Positions 8,545 through 16,986 of a stretch of DNA of 22,950 bases are shown piece by piece. Source of the DNA: Byssochlamys sp. IMV 00236 (taxonomy: Eukaryota; Ascomycota; Eurotiomycetes; Eurotiales; Thermoascaceae); the NCBI GenBank assembly GCA_001931875.2, contig MSJH02000707.1, forward strand, positions 1 to 22,950. Direction: 5' to 3'. How positions within the stretch are numbered: the first letter of the stretch is position 1; every line of letters starts with the position of its first letter. The translations under genes were made by a program, and so were the position numbers. The notes under the pieces are model-generated. The model saw only the letters and a list, made by a program, of their open reading frames with translations. It did not search any database and was not told where the DNA came from.

Positions 8545-9117
8545 TTACTGCTTTTGAGTTGAGCGTTTCTTTTTGTAATCATTGATGGCAGATTTAATTG
8601 CATCTTCAGCAAGCACTATAATACAGTTAATATGACAACATTTATACCTTTCTACAACTTACTCGAACAATGAAGTTTGACAGGAGGCAAGCATAATTCC
8701 TTGGCAATTTCTGTATTTTTAATTTGACTTGCTTGTTCAAGTGTCAGACCTCTAACACGTTCTGTCATAAAGCTACTAGAAGCAATAGCAGAACCACATC
8801 CAAATGTTTTGAATCGTACATCCACTATTTTTCCTGTAGCATCATCCACTTTAATCTGTAATTTCATCACATCACCACAAGCAGGTGCTCCCACTAAACC
8901 TGTGCCTACATCTGTATCTGTCTTGGGAAAGGATCCTACATTACGAGGGCGTTCATAATGATCAATAACCTAAAATAGTTTTAATATCTTATATTCTCTC
9001 TCAATTGTAAATTTATCAATCAACCTTTTCGTGATAGAAACGGGTGCCTGAGATGGATAATGGTTTTTGAATAAGTCTTGTTGATTTTGTTATCGTTGTA
9101 AGAGTATTTCGCAGCAT
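8545..9117 (-). CDS. ISU1: Mitochondrial iron-sulfur cluster scaffold Isu1 (IscU)
   Basis: Exons (minus) 9117-9025, 8969-8663 and 8615-8545 give 156 aa. A basic, Ser/Thr-rich presequence (about residues 1-28) targets mitochondria. The IscU core begins FYHEKVIDHYERPRNVGS. Ligand cysteines are at 62 (APACGDVM), 89 (FGCGSAIASSS) and 132 (KLHCS), and LPPVK (125-129) is the Hsp70/Ssq1 binding motif. On this scaffold Nfs1-Isd11 with frataxin builds [2Fe-2S] clusters, which chaperones then hand on. The residue after HCS is Met134, encoded across an intron (A|TG); it matches Met141 of yeast Isu1, where substitution is known to bypass frataxin. The length and all key residues are normal. Confidence 0.96.
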
Positions 9118-10101
9118 TTTAATTTTTAAGAAAAAAGAGAGACAAAAGAAAAGGAAAAAAAAAAAGGGAATTTATATAGGCTGGGGGAGCTTGATTTAAA
9201 TCTGATTAACTTTTTAAAAAATTTGACTCGGGCCGCTTTGTGCTTGATTGGCTGTCAAGACCGAGTTAGCCCGCTGTGTTGTAGTGTGAACTTGTGACGT
9301 ACACAGTAAAACAAAAAATCTGATATTTGACGATTTAAGCGGTGTGTAACAGAGATGCTTATAAAGATAATTCAACTCTTTGTATCCTTCTTATTCGATA
9401 ATAAACGAGAATATAATCCATTCAGAAAGTGATCGAGCTAGTTAAAAATTGCTACTACGACAGGATGGCACACCAAAAGAGTAGTAAGTGCCTATCAAAG
9501 AAAAAAACAACTCAAGCTATCTGCTGCGACTCTTTGGTTGATGTCATAGATATATATTCTGTGTCAATTTCAGCTGAAGAATTGTAGGATGTCTAATTCT
9601 TGGTTATGAAAGAAAAAGATCTTTTTACTTGCATATATGCACAAACAGCAAGATTGCAAAAGATGTTCCATGGCTTCTTGTAGACGTGGTTTCGATAAGA
9701 GAATCAAACAACAAGGTATGACAACGCTTCATCTGTGTCAGTCATGATTCACCATAATACAGGTTGAGATAGCTTTGACTTTTTTGTATTCTGACCTTCC
9801 TTGAAAAGCAAGGTATTTCAAGAAACTTAATATTCATGCACAGCACTTGTTTAAAGTAGAGTAAGGCTTGAGAATCTTTCTTATCGTTGTCTAATCAGCG
9901 AGTTCTATCTGTAATAAAGCTCGTCTTGTGAAATCGTAGGATCAGTAATACTTAAACCACACCTTAATATTCCAAAATATCTGGGGGAAACATGTTGCTA
10001 TTGATCTCATTCAACTTATGGTTGCTGCAATGACTGGCGAATAGGCACTGCGATCCAAGGAGTTCAGGCAATTGCTTGCTGAAAAAAGTGTAAAAAGATG
10101 A
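9118..10101. other. Gene-poor interval; ISU1 promoter at its left end
   Basis: The first 300 bp are the ISU1 promoter; on the minus strand a CCAAT box lies at 9247-9251, about 130 bp before the ATG. From about 9420 to 10100 I find only short frames on both strands without recognisable motifs. The stretch just before the TnpB-like relic (about 10040-10100) has one 18-codon frame in another phase and may be decayed element sequence, but I cannot show it. No RNA gene was seen. Confidence 0.45.
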
Positions 10102-10752
10102 TTCACCAGTAGGAATTGTTTGTTTTCAGAGTACTTGAAAGCAAGGTCCAGCGCAAATGAGCCACTGTCCAACGATTACACAAGTGAAGACAGCCAACAT
10201 CAGGACCAAAATATCCTTCCATTTAGAAAGCTCAAACTATCAGCGATTATAAACAAAAAGCAGTCTGATAGCCAACTTTCGAAAATGCAAAGGGAAAATT
10301 TTGCCAAGGATTGTATTCTTGTTATGGGGGGTTGGACTGCCAGTAACATCAAGCCCCACGATCCAATACGAGGGAAGGGTATGCGAAGGATGCTAAGAAA
10401 GCAAGGATTTCCTGTACATTTGATTGATGAATACAAAACATCCTCATTTTGTCCTAAATGCAAAGACGGGAAACTGCAAAAGTTTATAAAGATTCCAAAT
10501 CCACGGCCATTTAGACGAGCCAAAAGTCCAACAGCCGAATGCCATAGGCTCTTGTGGTAAATCTCTATTTTTCATAACTTTTTTTTACAAGATGCATAAA
10601 TCAAAAAATGTTTGGAGCCCTATCCATTGTGGAACAGAGACTTGGTGGCAGTGCTAAATTCAGGGACACCATGTACAGCCATAGATAAGGGACTTGATCG
10701 TCTATTCAGATTTGCAAGACAAACGCTCAAAATTCCTTTTTTGTTTGTCTGA
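10102..10752 (+). pseudogene. Decayed TnpB/Fanzor-like (RuvC plus zinc finger) C-terminal fragment
   Basis: An open stretch from 10102 to 10560 has no ATG near its start. It reads LPFRKLKLSAIINKKQSD, then VLVMGGWTAS, PIRGKGMRRMLRKQGF, LIDEYKTSSFCPKC and NPRPFRR..CHRLLW before a TAA. After 48 AT-rich bases with a second TAA, the same frame resumes at 10609 with CLEPYPLWNRDLVAVLN and ends at 10752. The order (basic helix, V-DEY-TS-C-x2-C finger, second Cys pair, WNRD..A.LN) matches the end of TnpB/Fanzor RuvC nucleases, where NRD supplies the third catalytic acid. The RuvC-I part was not found upstream. I recall a multi-copy Mucoromycotina family with GDWS-PIRGKG-LIDEY-CP.C-LWNRD; that memory was not checked. 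Calling it a relic is well supported by the stops and the missing start. Confidence 0.6.
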
Positions 10753-11048
10753 ATTTAAAGTGTAAAAACTGTAACAAAAGAAGTGTCTTTTTGGTAATAT
10801 CACCTAGTAAAAATGTATTAACCAATCATTTATTGATATTCATATAAAGTATCTATTGTTTCCCTTTTAAAAAGTTAAAACGATTGTTTCAGGTTCTCGG
10901 TGTTGTTCCTGTGAGTGATCATTTCTTGGTTTTTTTTTTTTTTCTCAGTCTGAGTATGATCAAAGTTCATGTATTCAAAATACCGCACAGACAAGTGTGT
11001 CCTTCTTTTTTTTAGTTCTTTAATAAAAAATATAAACATTTTCTCTAT
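10753..11048 (+). promoter_or_regulatory. Upstream region of the coiled-coil gene
   Basis: This 296-bp AT-rich sequence has T-runs at 10930-10942 and about 11006-11014. It lies between the TnpB-like relic and the ATG at 11049. An overlapping frame in another phase (from about 10969) shows no coding features. No specific factor site is evident. Confidence 0.35.
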
Positions 11049-12187
11049 ATGCTGTCAAAGGACTTGTCACCTACGAATGCACCTTCAAGTTCTATTTCCA
11101 TTACAACAAAAGCAAGTCCCATCATCAAAACATCCACTCAGTCTAATCCGGGCTTATCCTTTTTTTGTCAGCCCATTGTCTCATTATCAAAACCAGCTAA
11201 ACCTGCAGCTCAGCCGATGGTAGTAAGTCGAATTAACTTACCCATCTCGCGACCTAAGGAAGGAGAAGAAGAAGAAGAAGAAGAAGAAGGAGAATACAAG
11301 AAACCACACTTTAACCCAGTACCAAATAAGATGGGTATTGGCATAGGCACTTTTATGTTGAGAGGCATCCTTTCACAGCAAAAGGCTCTTGATGAAGCAA
11401 GAGTACATAGAAGAGTAAGAAAAAGATGGATATTATGAATAAATATTAATTTCTCATAGATTGAAGACTTGGAAATCGAAAAGAAATCACTTCTCAACTT
11501 GAACAAGACGCTCGAAAGTGTCGTCAAGGAACAGACAAACACGATCATCGATTTACGAAAGAGACTTGCTGCGTAATATATATACAATAGATGATAAAGA
11601 TGATTTATAACTAATCTCTTTAGTATAGAGTAGAGAAACCACTCGTGCCTGACTTAGATACAGCTCCGAGCAAGAGCGGAATAATGGTATATTATATGCA
11701 TACATGTTTTTATTCAAAAACTTACACTTGTTAATAAATAGTCATCACATGAGGAAGAAGAAGATGCGGCGTTTGAGAAAATACGAACGATGTTAATACA
11801 ACTTATTCAACAAGCTCAGTCGGCTGTCTCGATTACTGCATCAGCTGATGATTCAGGTACGCACCCTTTTTTTTTTTTTTTTGCTTTTTATAAATGCTAA
11901 AATATGTGTGTGTAGGACATAAAAAGGTAATCAAACCAAAGAAACCACTCACACCTCCGACCTCACCTACACCTAATAATAACTTGCATCGAACGACGTC
12001 TAAAACATCTATACACAGTCAACCATCACATCGAACCACATCCAAACCGTCAAATAGTCCAACACTACATCGAACGACATCAAAGTCGTCTATAAACAGC
12101 CAATCTTCCACCTTGTCGAAAAGATCATCTAAATTCAATATAAACAAGTCTAGCAAGACACCTCAAGTGAAAAAGTGGCAAAACTGA
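11049..12187 (+). CDS. Unrecognised coiled-coil protein with Ser/Thr-rich basic tail
   Basis: Exons 11049-11414, 11460-11572, 11629-11686, 11742-11856 and 11916-12187 join to 307 aa. I do not recognise a family. Visible parts are: a Ser/Thr/Pro-rich N-terminus (1-70); an acidic run encoded by a GAA/GAG microsatellite (72-82); a helical segment from about 103 to 160 (ILSQQKALDEARVHRR, IEDLEIEKKSLLNL, VVKEQTNTIIDLRKRL) with coiled-coil spacing; an acidic link; a second short helix (FEKIRTMLIQLIQQAQSAV); and a basic Ser/Thr-rich tail with PLTPPTSPTP and three HRTTSK copies. The tail looks disordered and rich in possible kinase sites (TPP, SPT, TPQ). It could be a cytoskeletal or scaffold adaptor; this is a guess from composition. 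The intron ends are canonical. It converges with ZWF1, stops 205 bp apart. Confidence 0.72.
11268..11291 (+). repeat. GAA/GAG microsatellite coding for poly-Glu
   Basis: About eight GAA/GAG triplets in a row encode the glutamate run of the coiled-coil protein (residues about 73-80). The length is likely to vary between strains because of slippage. Confidence 0.8.
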
Positions 12188-12392
12188 TTTTTATTGAAAA
12201 AATACCCTTGTATATGTGATACCCCCCCTTTTTTTATTAGTATATTATATATAAATCTGCCCACTTGTTTTTTTTTGAATATATGCTGAATGATGTATAT
12301 ATTTATTTTGTATATAAAAAAAGAGAGAGAAAGGGTAAGCAGTGGACGAGATATCAATACACAAAATATTACAATGAAAAAAAAATACAGAC

Positions 12393-14083
12393 TTAGAGCT
12401 TATTAGTAGAAGGATTGACATTTTGACGTGGCCAGGTGTATCCACTTGTATCGCGATGATAACCATACTTTTTGACAAACTCATCTAGTTCTTGAGGACC
12501 ACGCGAGCCATAAGGATACTTTTTGATATCGACGTCATCATCATGACGATCAATCTTGTGGAGCAATGGCGTAAAGATATTCCAGGCCGCGGTAAGTTCA
12601 TCATCACGGACAAAGTTGGAGTGATCATTACGAAGTACATCGAGGATAAGGGATTCATATGCGTCTGGGATAGCGAGATCTGTATAACGCTCGTGGTAGG
12701 ACAAGTCGAGATCAGTTTGGATCGTTTGGTATGACAAGCCGGGCTGTTTGTTATTGAACTTCATATAGACGGCTTCCTTGGGCTGAATGCGGATGACAAG
12801 TTCGTTGCGAGGTGAGTCGCCGTAGAGTTTACCTGCCACTCGATGGAACTGGAGACGGACCTCGACCTTGGCCTCGTTCAGGGCCTTACCCGCCTTCAAA
12901 ATAAAGGGAACACCTTCCCATCTCTCGTTGTTGACAAAACAGACAGCCGCGGCAAAGGTAGGTGTCAAGCTGTTCTTGTTCTTGAGTGTCTCGTCTTCGA
13001 GGTATCCCGGTTTGCCATCGGCCGCGACATATTGACCCAGCAATGTGTCTTCGATCTTGATAGGAGAGATACATTTGAGCACCTTAACCTTTTCGTCACG
13101 GATGGCTTCAGCGTCCGTAGAGATGGGTCGTTCCATTGCGACCAAGGTGAGGACTTGGAGGAGATCTAGATGATCAAGTTAGTGGTGAATTCGAAATAAT
13201 AAGCACGGGTATACTTGCGGTTCTGAATCACATCACGGATGATACCAAATTCATCAAAGTATCCACCGCGTCCTTCGGTTCCAAAGGGTTCCTTGAATGT
13301 AATTTGGACGTTATCGATGTAGGTACGATTCCAAGCATGTCCAAACAAGATATTGGCGAAACGAAGGTTCATGATGTTCTTGACCATTTCCTTTCCGAGA
13401 TAGTGATCGATACGGTAGATCTACATGTATGTATATCAGATAAGCTGTATCTCCACATACTATAATATATATATGCATACCTCGTTCTCGGTAAAGAGGG
13501 CGCCTAACTCACGACCTAAATGGGCTGAACTCTCTGAATCCATACCAAAAGGCTTTTCGACAACCAAACGGTTGGATCCCTCGGTTGTATAAACGTTACG
13601 CTTGATACCTTGAGCGACAGGAATGAAGACTGAAGGGGGCAAAGCCATATAATACACACGATTCTTCTGCTTGACCGCTCTCTCCTTTTCAGATTGCTCG
13701 ATGGCCTCTCTCAACTTTTGGAAAGAGGCGTCTTCGTCGTATTGTCCCGAGACATAAAAGGTCATCTTTTTAAACTGCTCGAGCTTATCAGCGTCTTGAA
13801 TCTTGATGTACTGCGTGATACGTTTGATATAGTCCTCATGTGACATCTTGGTACGCGCGTAACCAATAATTCTCGTGTTCTCTGGTAAGAATCCATTGCG
13901 ATAAAGGCCAAATAACGCTGGGTATGTCTTTTTTTTGGCAAGGTCGCCAGAAGCACCAAGGACTATGAATTGTTTTAGTTTTAAAAGATTCAACGTGACA
14001 TGTATATAAATACCTATAATGGTGACTGAACCATTGAGTTCCTTGGATACTTGTTCACAGAGTACTTGGACAGGAGAAGTCAT
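12393..14083 (-). CDS. ZWF1: Glucose-6-phosphate 1-dehydrogenase
   Basis: Exons (minus) 14083-14014, 13962-13481, 13420-13219 and 13165-12393 give 508 aa (yeast 505, human 515). The enzyme oxidises glucose-6-phosphate to 6-phosphogluconolactone with NADP+, the entry step of the oxidative pentose phosphate pathway and main cytosolic NADPH source. The NADP fingerprint VLGASGDLA is at 24-32, EKPFG at 159-163, and the substrate-site motif RIDHYLGKE at 187-195. Further family blocks are [45 protein letters not shown] and [14 protein letters not shown]. The third intron (13166-13218) begins GCAAGT rather than GT: only this donor gives the family sequence IQN-H-LLQ in frame. The second and fourth exons together hold most of the protein. 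Oxidative-stress gene OXR1 lies next on the same strand. Confidence 0.97.
13166..13218 (-). other. GC-AG intron in ZWF1
   Basis: Read on the minus strand, the 53-nt intron starts GCAAGT, has the branch-like sequence CACTAAC and ends ATCTAG. The nearby GT sites give either a frameshift or an unconserved four-residue insertion; the GC donor gives the invariant His of QNHLLQ. GCAAGT is the usual form of GC donors. Confidence 0.85.
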
Positions 14084-14433
14084 TTTTGTTTAAAGAAGAA
14101 AAAAAAAGAAGAGAGAAAAAGAGAAAGAAAGCTTAAATTTATTGCATTATATTCGCCCCAAATAATTTTTTTTTGAACACCTTTATCATCATTTTTTATC
14201 CCGGAAGTTACACTTATTATAAATTCATTAGACATCATCTTAGTCATCACAACCCATTCACGCGTATGTTTGATCATTGTAAACATGACTTTTATTTTCT
14301 TTCTTTCTCTACTGCAAAACTATACTCTAGTTTATTAATCATTTGTAAAAAGTAAAAAAGGGGGAAACGGAAAAACCAAAGACAGCCCGCTAATTCTCCG
14401 AGCTATCCCATTATATACGCGTCATCTATTTAT
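14084..14433 (-). promoter_or_regulatory. ZWF1 upstream region and OXR1 3' flank
   Basis: This 350-bp interval has no gene. It contains two ACGCGT motifs (14260-14265 and at about 14417-14422), an A/G-rich leader next to the ZWF1 ATG (14090-14130) and T-runs. ACGCGT is the MluI cell-cycle box in yeasts; relevance here is unproven. A 60-codon plus-strand frame (14173-14355) is probably chance. Confidence 0.4.
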
Positions 14434-15173
14434 TCAAATACGGAAACCCCAAATCTCTAGCTCTATACATTCAAATTCTGGCCTTGGCGTCAATCGTTCA
14501 TTATCAAATGTAGGGCATGATTGACTGTATCCTTTCTCTAATTCCGAATTTATCCATAATCCAAAGACGCCCTCACTAATAAAAGTATGAGTAATAGATA
14601 AAAGAGATTTATAATAGATTACCCTCCACCAATAGCAATGAAGTCTGGTTCTGAAAGTATCATGTAATCATTTTTTCCTGTCCATTTGTAAGCTGTAATT
14701 TGACATTCCGGTGTTTGCCATTTCCATAGAAAACTTTTTTTTTTATGCAGCTTAGAATAAGTATCTAAAGAGGCATGACTTACCATTCACCTGTGCCATA
14801 GTAACGCGTACCTGGTTTTAATGATTCGTTAAGGTAAGCACCAAATATCTAGTAAGAAATATGAGTCTATGTGTATATATATAAAGATAAGCATACGTTA
14901 TTGTCAGCATCTTTAATCACTAGCACACAGGGCCCTTTGTTATTTTTGACAAGACGATATAGTGTCGACAAACTGATACCATGTTGATCCAAACTATACA
15001 ACAGTGCCATTTCAGGAGCAAGTCTATATCGTCGAGGTAGATGCACCCTTAACTATTGTAATTTCAAAATGTCAGTTTTATAACTTGTACTTTATTGTAA
15101 TTACCTTGTCTGCTATTTCGTCTGTCAATACAATATCAGTGTCCTCTCTTCTTCCAGTTAATTGTATTCCCAT
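14434..15173 (-). CDS. OXR1: TLDc-domain oxidation resistance protein Oxr1
   Basis: Exons (minus) 15173-15105, 15052-14897, 14848-14784, 14733-14623 and 14575-14434 give 180 aa, essentially a bare TLDc domain as in short fungal Oxr1 forms. Diagnostic blocks: TGRREDTDIVLTDEIADKLR, LPRRYR, MALLYSLDQHGISLSTLYR, GPCVLVIKDADNNIFGAYL, YYGTGECFLWKW, YKWTGKND, FIAIGGGEGVFGLW, SCPTFDNERL and the final FECIELEIWGF. Oxr1/TLDc proteins protect against oxidative damage and bind the V-ATPase, promoting its disassembly in yeast. The third intron must end in AAG after a run of ten A (14734-14736), because only that joint yields GECFLW. It is divergent from the inositol kinase gene across 143 bp. Confidence 0.92.
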
Positions 15174-15316
15174 ATTAATCCTTTAACTCTCTCTTTTAGT
15201 GTCTCTTAATCTATTTTATAGGGAAACAGACAAGAGGGAAAAAAAAAAAGAGTGAAACATGTATTTAATCCCCGCTATACTTCTTTTTTTTTTTCCTTTT
15301 TCTCTTGTCTCTTTGA
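15174..15316. promoter_or_regulatory. Divergent promoter shared by OXR1 and ARG82/IPMK
   Basis: Only 143 bp separate the ATGs of two divergent genes. The sequence has a TATTTTATA-like element at about 15210-15220, an A-run at 15240-15249 and a T-run at about 15283-15294 followed by CT-rich sequence next to the kinase ATG. Any control elements must be shared or nested inside the genes. Confidence 0.6.
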
Positions 15317-16405
15317 ATGAGTCAACCGTTTAAATATTTCGATCAACAAGTAGCTGGTCACGATAAACTGATGCTCCTGACAACTTCGACTGATGACTTG
15401 ATGATTATAAAACCATGCAAGCCAAAAGAGGTCAATTTTTATCAAGACGCACAAAACTATCCAGAGTTCCTTGACTTTCTTCCTCAGTGCTACGGTACGT
15501 TGCGTGCGGCCACTGAGCACGATCTTTCAATACTTGAAACATCTGAGCTCGTGGGTGATTCAACAAACTGTTACCTGATGGAAACTGTTCAGGGACTTGA
15601 TCAACAAGAACAAAATGTCTGTTTGGAAAATATTCTTCATGGCTTCACTCGACCGTGCATCATGGACTTGAAGATGGGCTCATTATTATATGATGCAGAT
15701 GCCTCAGAGGAAAAAAGACAAAAGATGATTTATCAGTCAGTCAATACGACATCGAGTACATTAGGGCTAAGAATATCTGGATTAAAGGTATGCATGCCCA
15801 AAAAAAAAAATGGTGCTAGACAATTAATTGAATTATAGGTGTATGACACAGTGGAACACCGTTACGCAACCTATGAAAAACGATTTGGAAAGACGAGAAC
15901 AGTCGAGAATACAGTCGAAGCGATCATGGCCTTTTTGTTCCCAACATCAGCCTATGGATTGAAAACCGAAGAATACAGAAATTACTCGAGTGAGGACCAA
16001 CAAAAGAAAGGCGAGCCTATACCCAGTAAATATATGCGTTGGATCATCGAGTGTTTCATTGACACATTGCAAGAGATAAAGGAAGCCATTGTCTCGATGC
16101 CAAACTTGCAACTGATCGGATCATCCTTGTTGTTTGTGTATGAAGGAGATAGAACAGCTGCAGAAAAGACATGGAAGTACATGCTCGATGAGGATCGTCA
16201 AAAGGGAAAAGGAAAGCAAACAGATGAAGAAGAAGAAGACGATAACTTGGCGCCCAAGATGTGTGATTTGCGACTAATTGATTTTGCACATTCAGATTGG
16301 CATTCTGAACGAGAGGAACAGGATCCAGATCTCGTCAAGGGATTTGATAATATCATTGACATTTTATATCAATGCTTAAAAATACAACATCAAGAAAAAC
16401 TGTAG
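15317..16405 (+). CDS. ARG82: Inositol polyphosphate multikinase (Arg82/Ipk2 type)
   Basis: Exons 15317-15787 and 15839-16405 give 345 aa, near the yeast Arg82 size (355). IPK-family signatures are complete: PCIMDLKMG at 113-121 (inositol-binding PxxxDxKxG), SSLLFVYEGD at 252-261 and LRLIDFAHS at 301-309 with the metal-binding Asp, then GFDNIIDILY. An acidic, Lys-rich insert (about 276-293) sits before the last motif, at the place where Arg82 has its variable acidic stretch. Enzymes of this kind phosphorylate IP3 to IP4/IP5, feeding IP6 and pyrophosphate synthesis, and have nuclear roles in transcription. IP6-kinase (Kcs1) and IP3-kinase paralogues share the motifs; the short length and lack of a long N-terminus favour IPMK. 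Confidence 0.88.
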
Positions 16406-16492
16406 AAATCACTCATTTATATTCTCTCTCATTTTGCATTTTAATAAAACCACGTCACATTTGTCTTGAATTTTTCATTTGCATTCAATTAA

Positions 16493-16652
16493 AACCGGGG
16501 GAGCAGGCGGCGAACCACCCATTCCCCCAAAGCAAAAATTGTGGCCTCGAGACACCCGAAGGTGTTCGCAGCAGGGCCGATCGTCGCTGTGCAATGACGA
16601 CCAATCCCACTGTACATCCGGGGTTCTTGAGTCCAGATGCACGACCCAGGTA
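16493..16652. mobile_element. GC-rich insert, possible SINE-like or structured-RNA repeat
   Basis: About 160 bp of clearly higher GC content than both flanks. It contains a hairpin with a CGAA loop (GACACC-CGAA-GGTGTT, 16549-16564) enclosed between GGCC (16543-16546) and GGGCC (16574-16578), a second small stem TCGTC/GACGA (about 16583-16602), and ends at CCCAG|GTAAGTATG (16646-16658), a near-perfect splice donor. A matching acceptor TTTTTAG lies at about 16697-16703. No target-site duplication or intact pol III box is evident; GGTTCTTGAGTCC at 16622-16634 resembles a B box with two extra bases. The class is a guess. Confidence 0.35.
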
Positions 16653-16781
16653 AGTATGAAGAACAAAAAGATGCAATTTCGCTCGGCTTTTATACTTTTT
16701 AGGGAGTGACTGTTTTGATAAAGCTGAGAAACAAAGTGTTTTGAAATGTAACCTTTGAATATTACTGTCACAACTGTTGAT

Positions 16782-16819
16782 TGTCAGATCACTGAGTCGC
16801 AATTGACTCAGGTCTGACA
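16782..16819. repeat. Inverted repeat with GACTCA half-sites
   Basis: The arms are TGTCAGA..CTGAGTC and GACTCAG..TCTGACA around a 6-bp centre (GCAATT). The two arms match in two 7-bp blocks with a small bulge. GACTCA is the core of the Gcn4/AP-1 half-site. The repeat lies about 250 bp upstream of the SCC2 ATG. It may be a factor-binding palindrome, an RNA hairpin or a terminal part of a fold-back element. Confidence 0.7.
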
Positions 16820-16986
16820 TTTATGATATAAATCTTTCTCTTTCTCTTCCTCTTTCTCTCTCTCCCTTTCTTTAAGCTTTTACAAAGCTTGTTTCTGAAA
16901 AGTCTAAACCAACAAACCTATTTTGGCATGAAAATCTAATCTTGTTTGTTATTAAAGTCACATTTTAGTTTGGTATTCAATCTCAG

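Noticed and set aside
9650..9770. Short Cys/Arg-rich frame (CKRCSMASCRRGFDKRIKQQ) upstream of the TnpB-like relic
   Set aside because: Looks finger-like at first sight but has no partner motif, is interrupted on both sides and could not be placed in the nuclease family.
12492..13169. Plus-strand frames of 80 and 108 codons inside ZWF1
   Set aside because: Antisense shadows of a strongly conserved enzyme.
16615..16640. tRNA B box-like GGTTCTTGAGTCC
   Set aside because: Two extra bases compared with the pol III B box and no A box or cloverleaf could be drawn, so no tRNA is called.
16475..16820. Two overlapping minus-strand frames (98 and 111 codons) through the GC-rich block
   Set aside because: Both phases are open only because the block is GC-rich; neither has a known domain. 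Kept as part of the repeat question, not as a gene.
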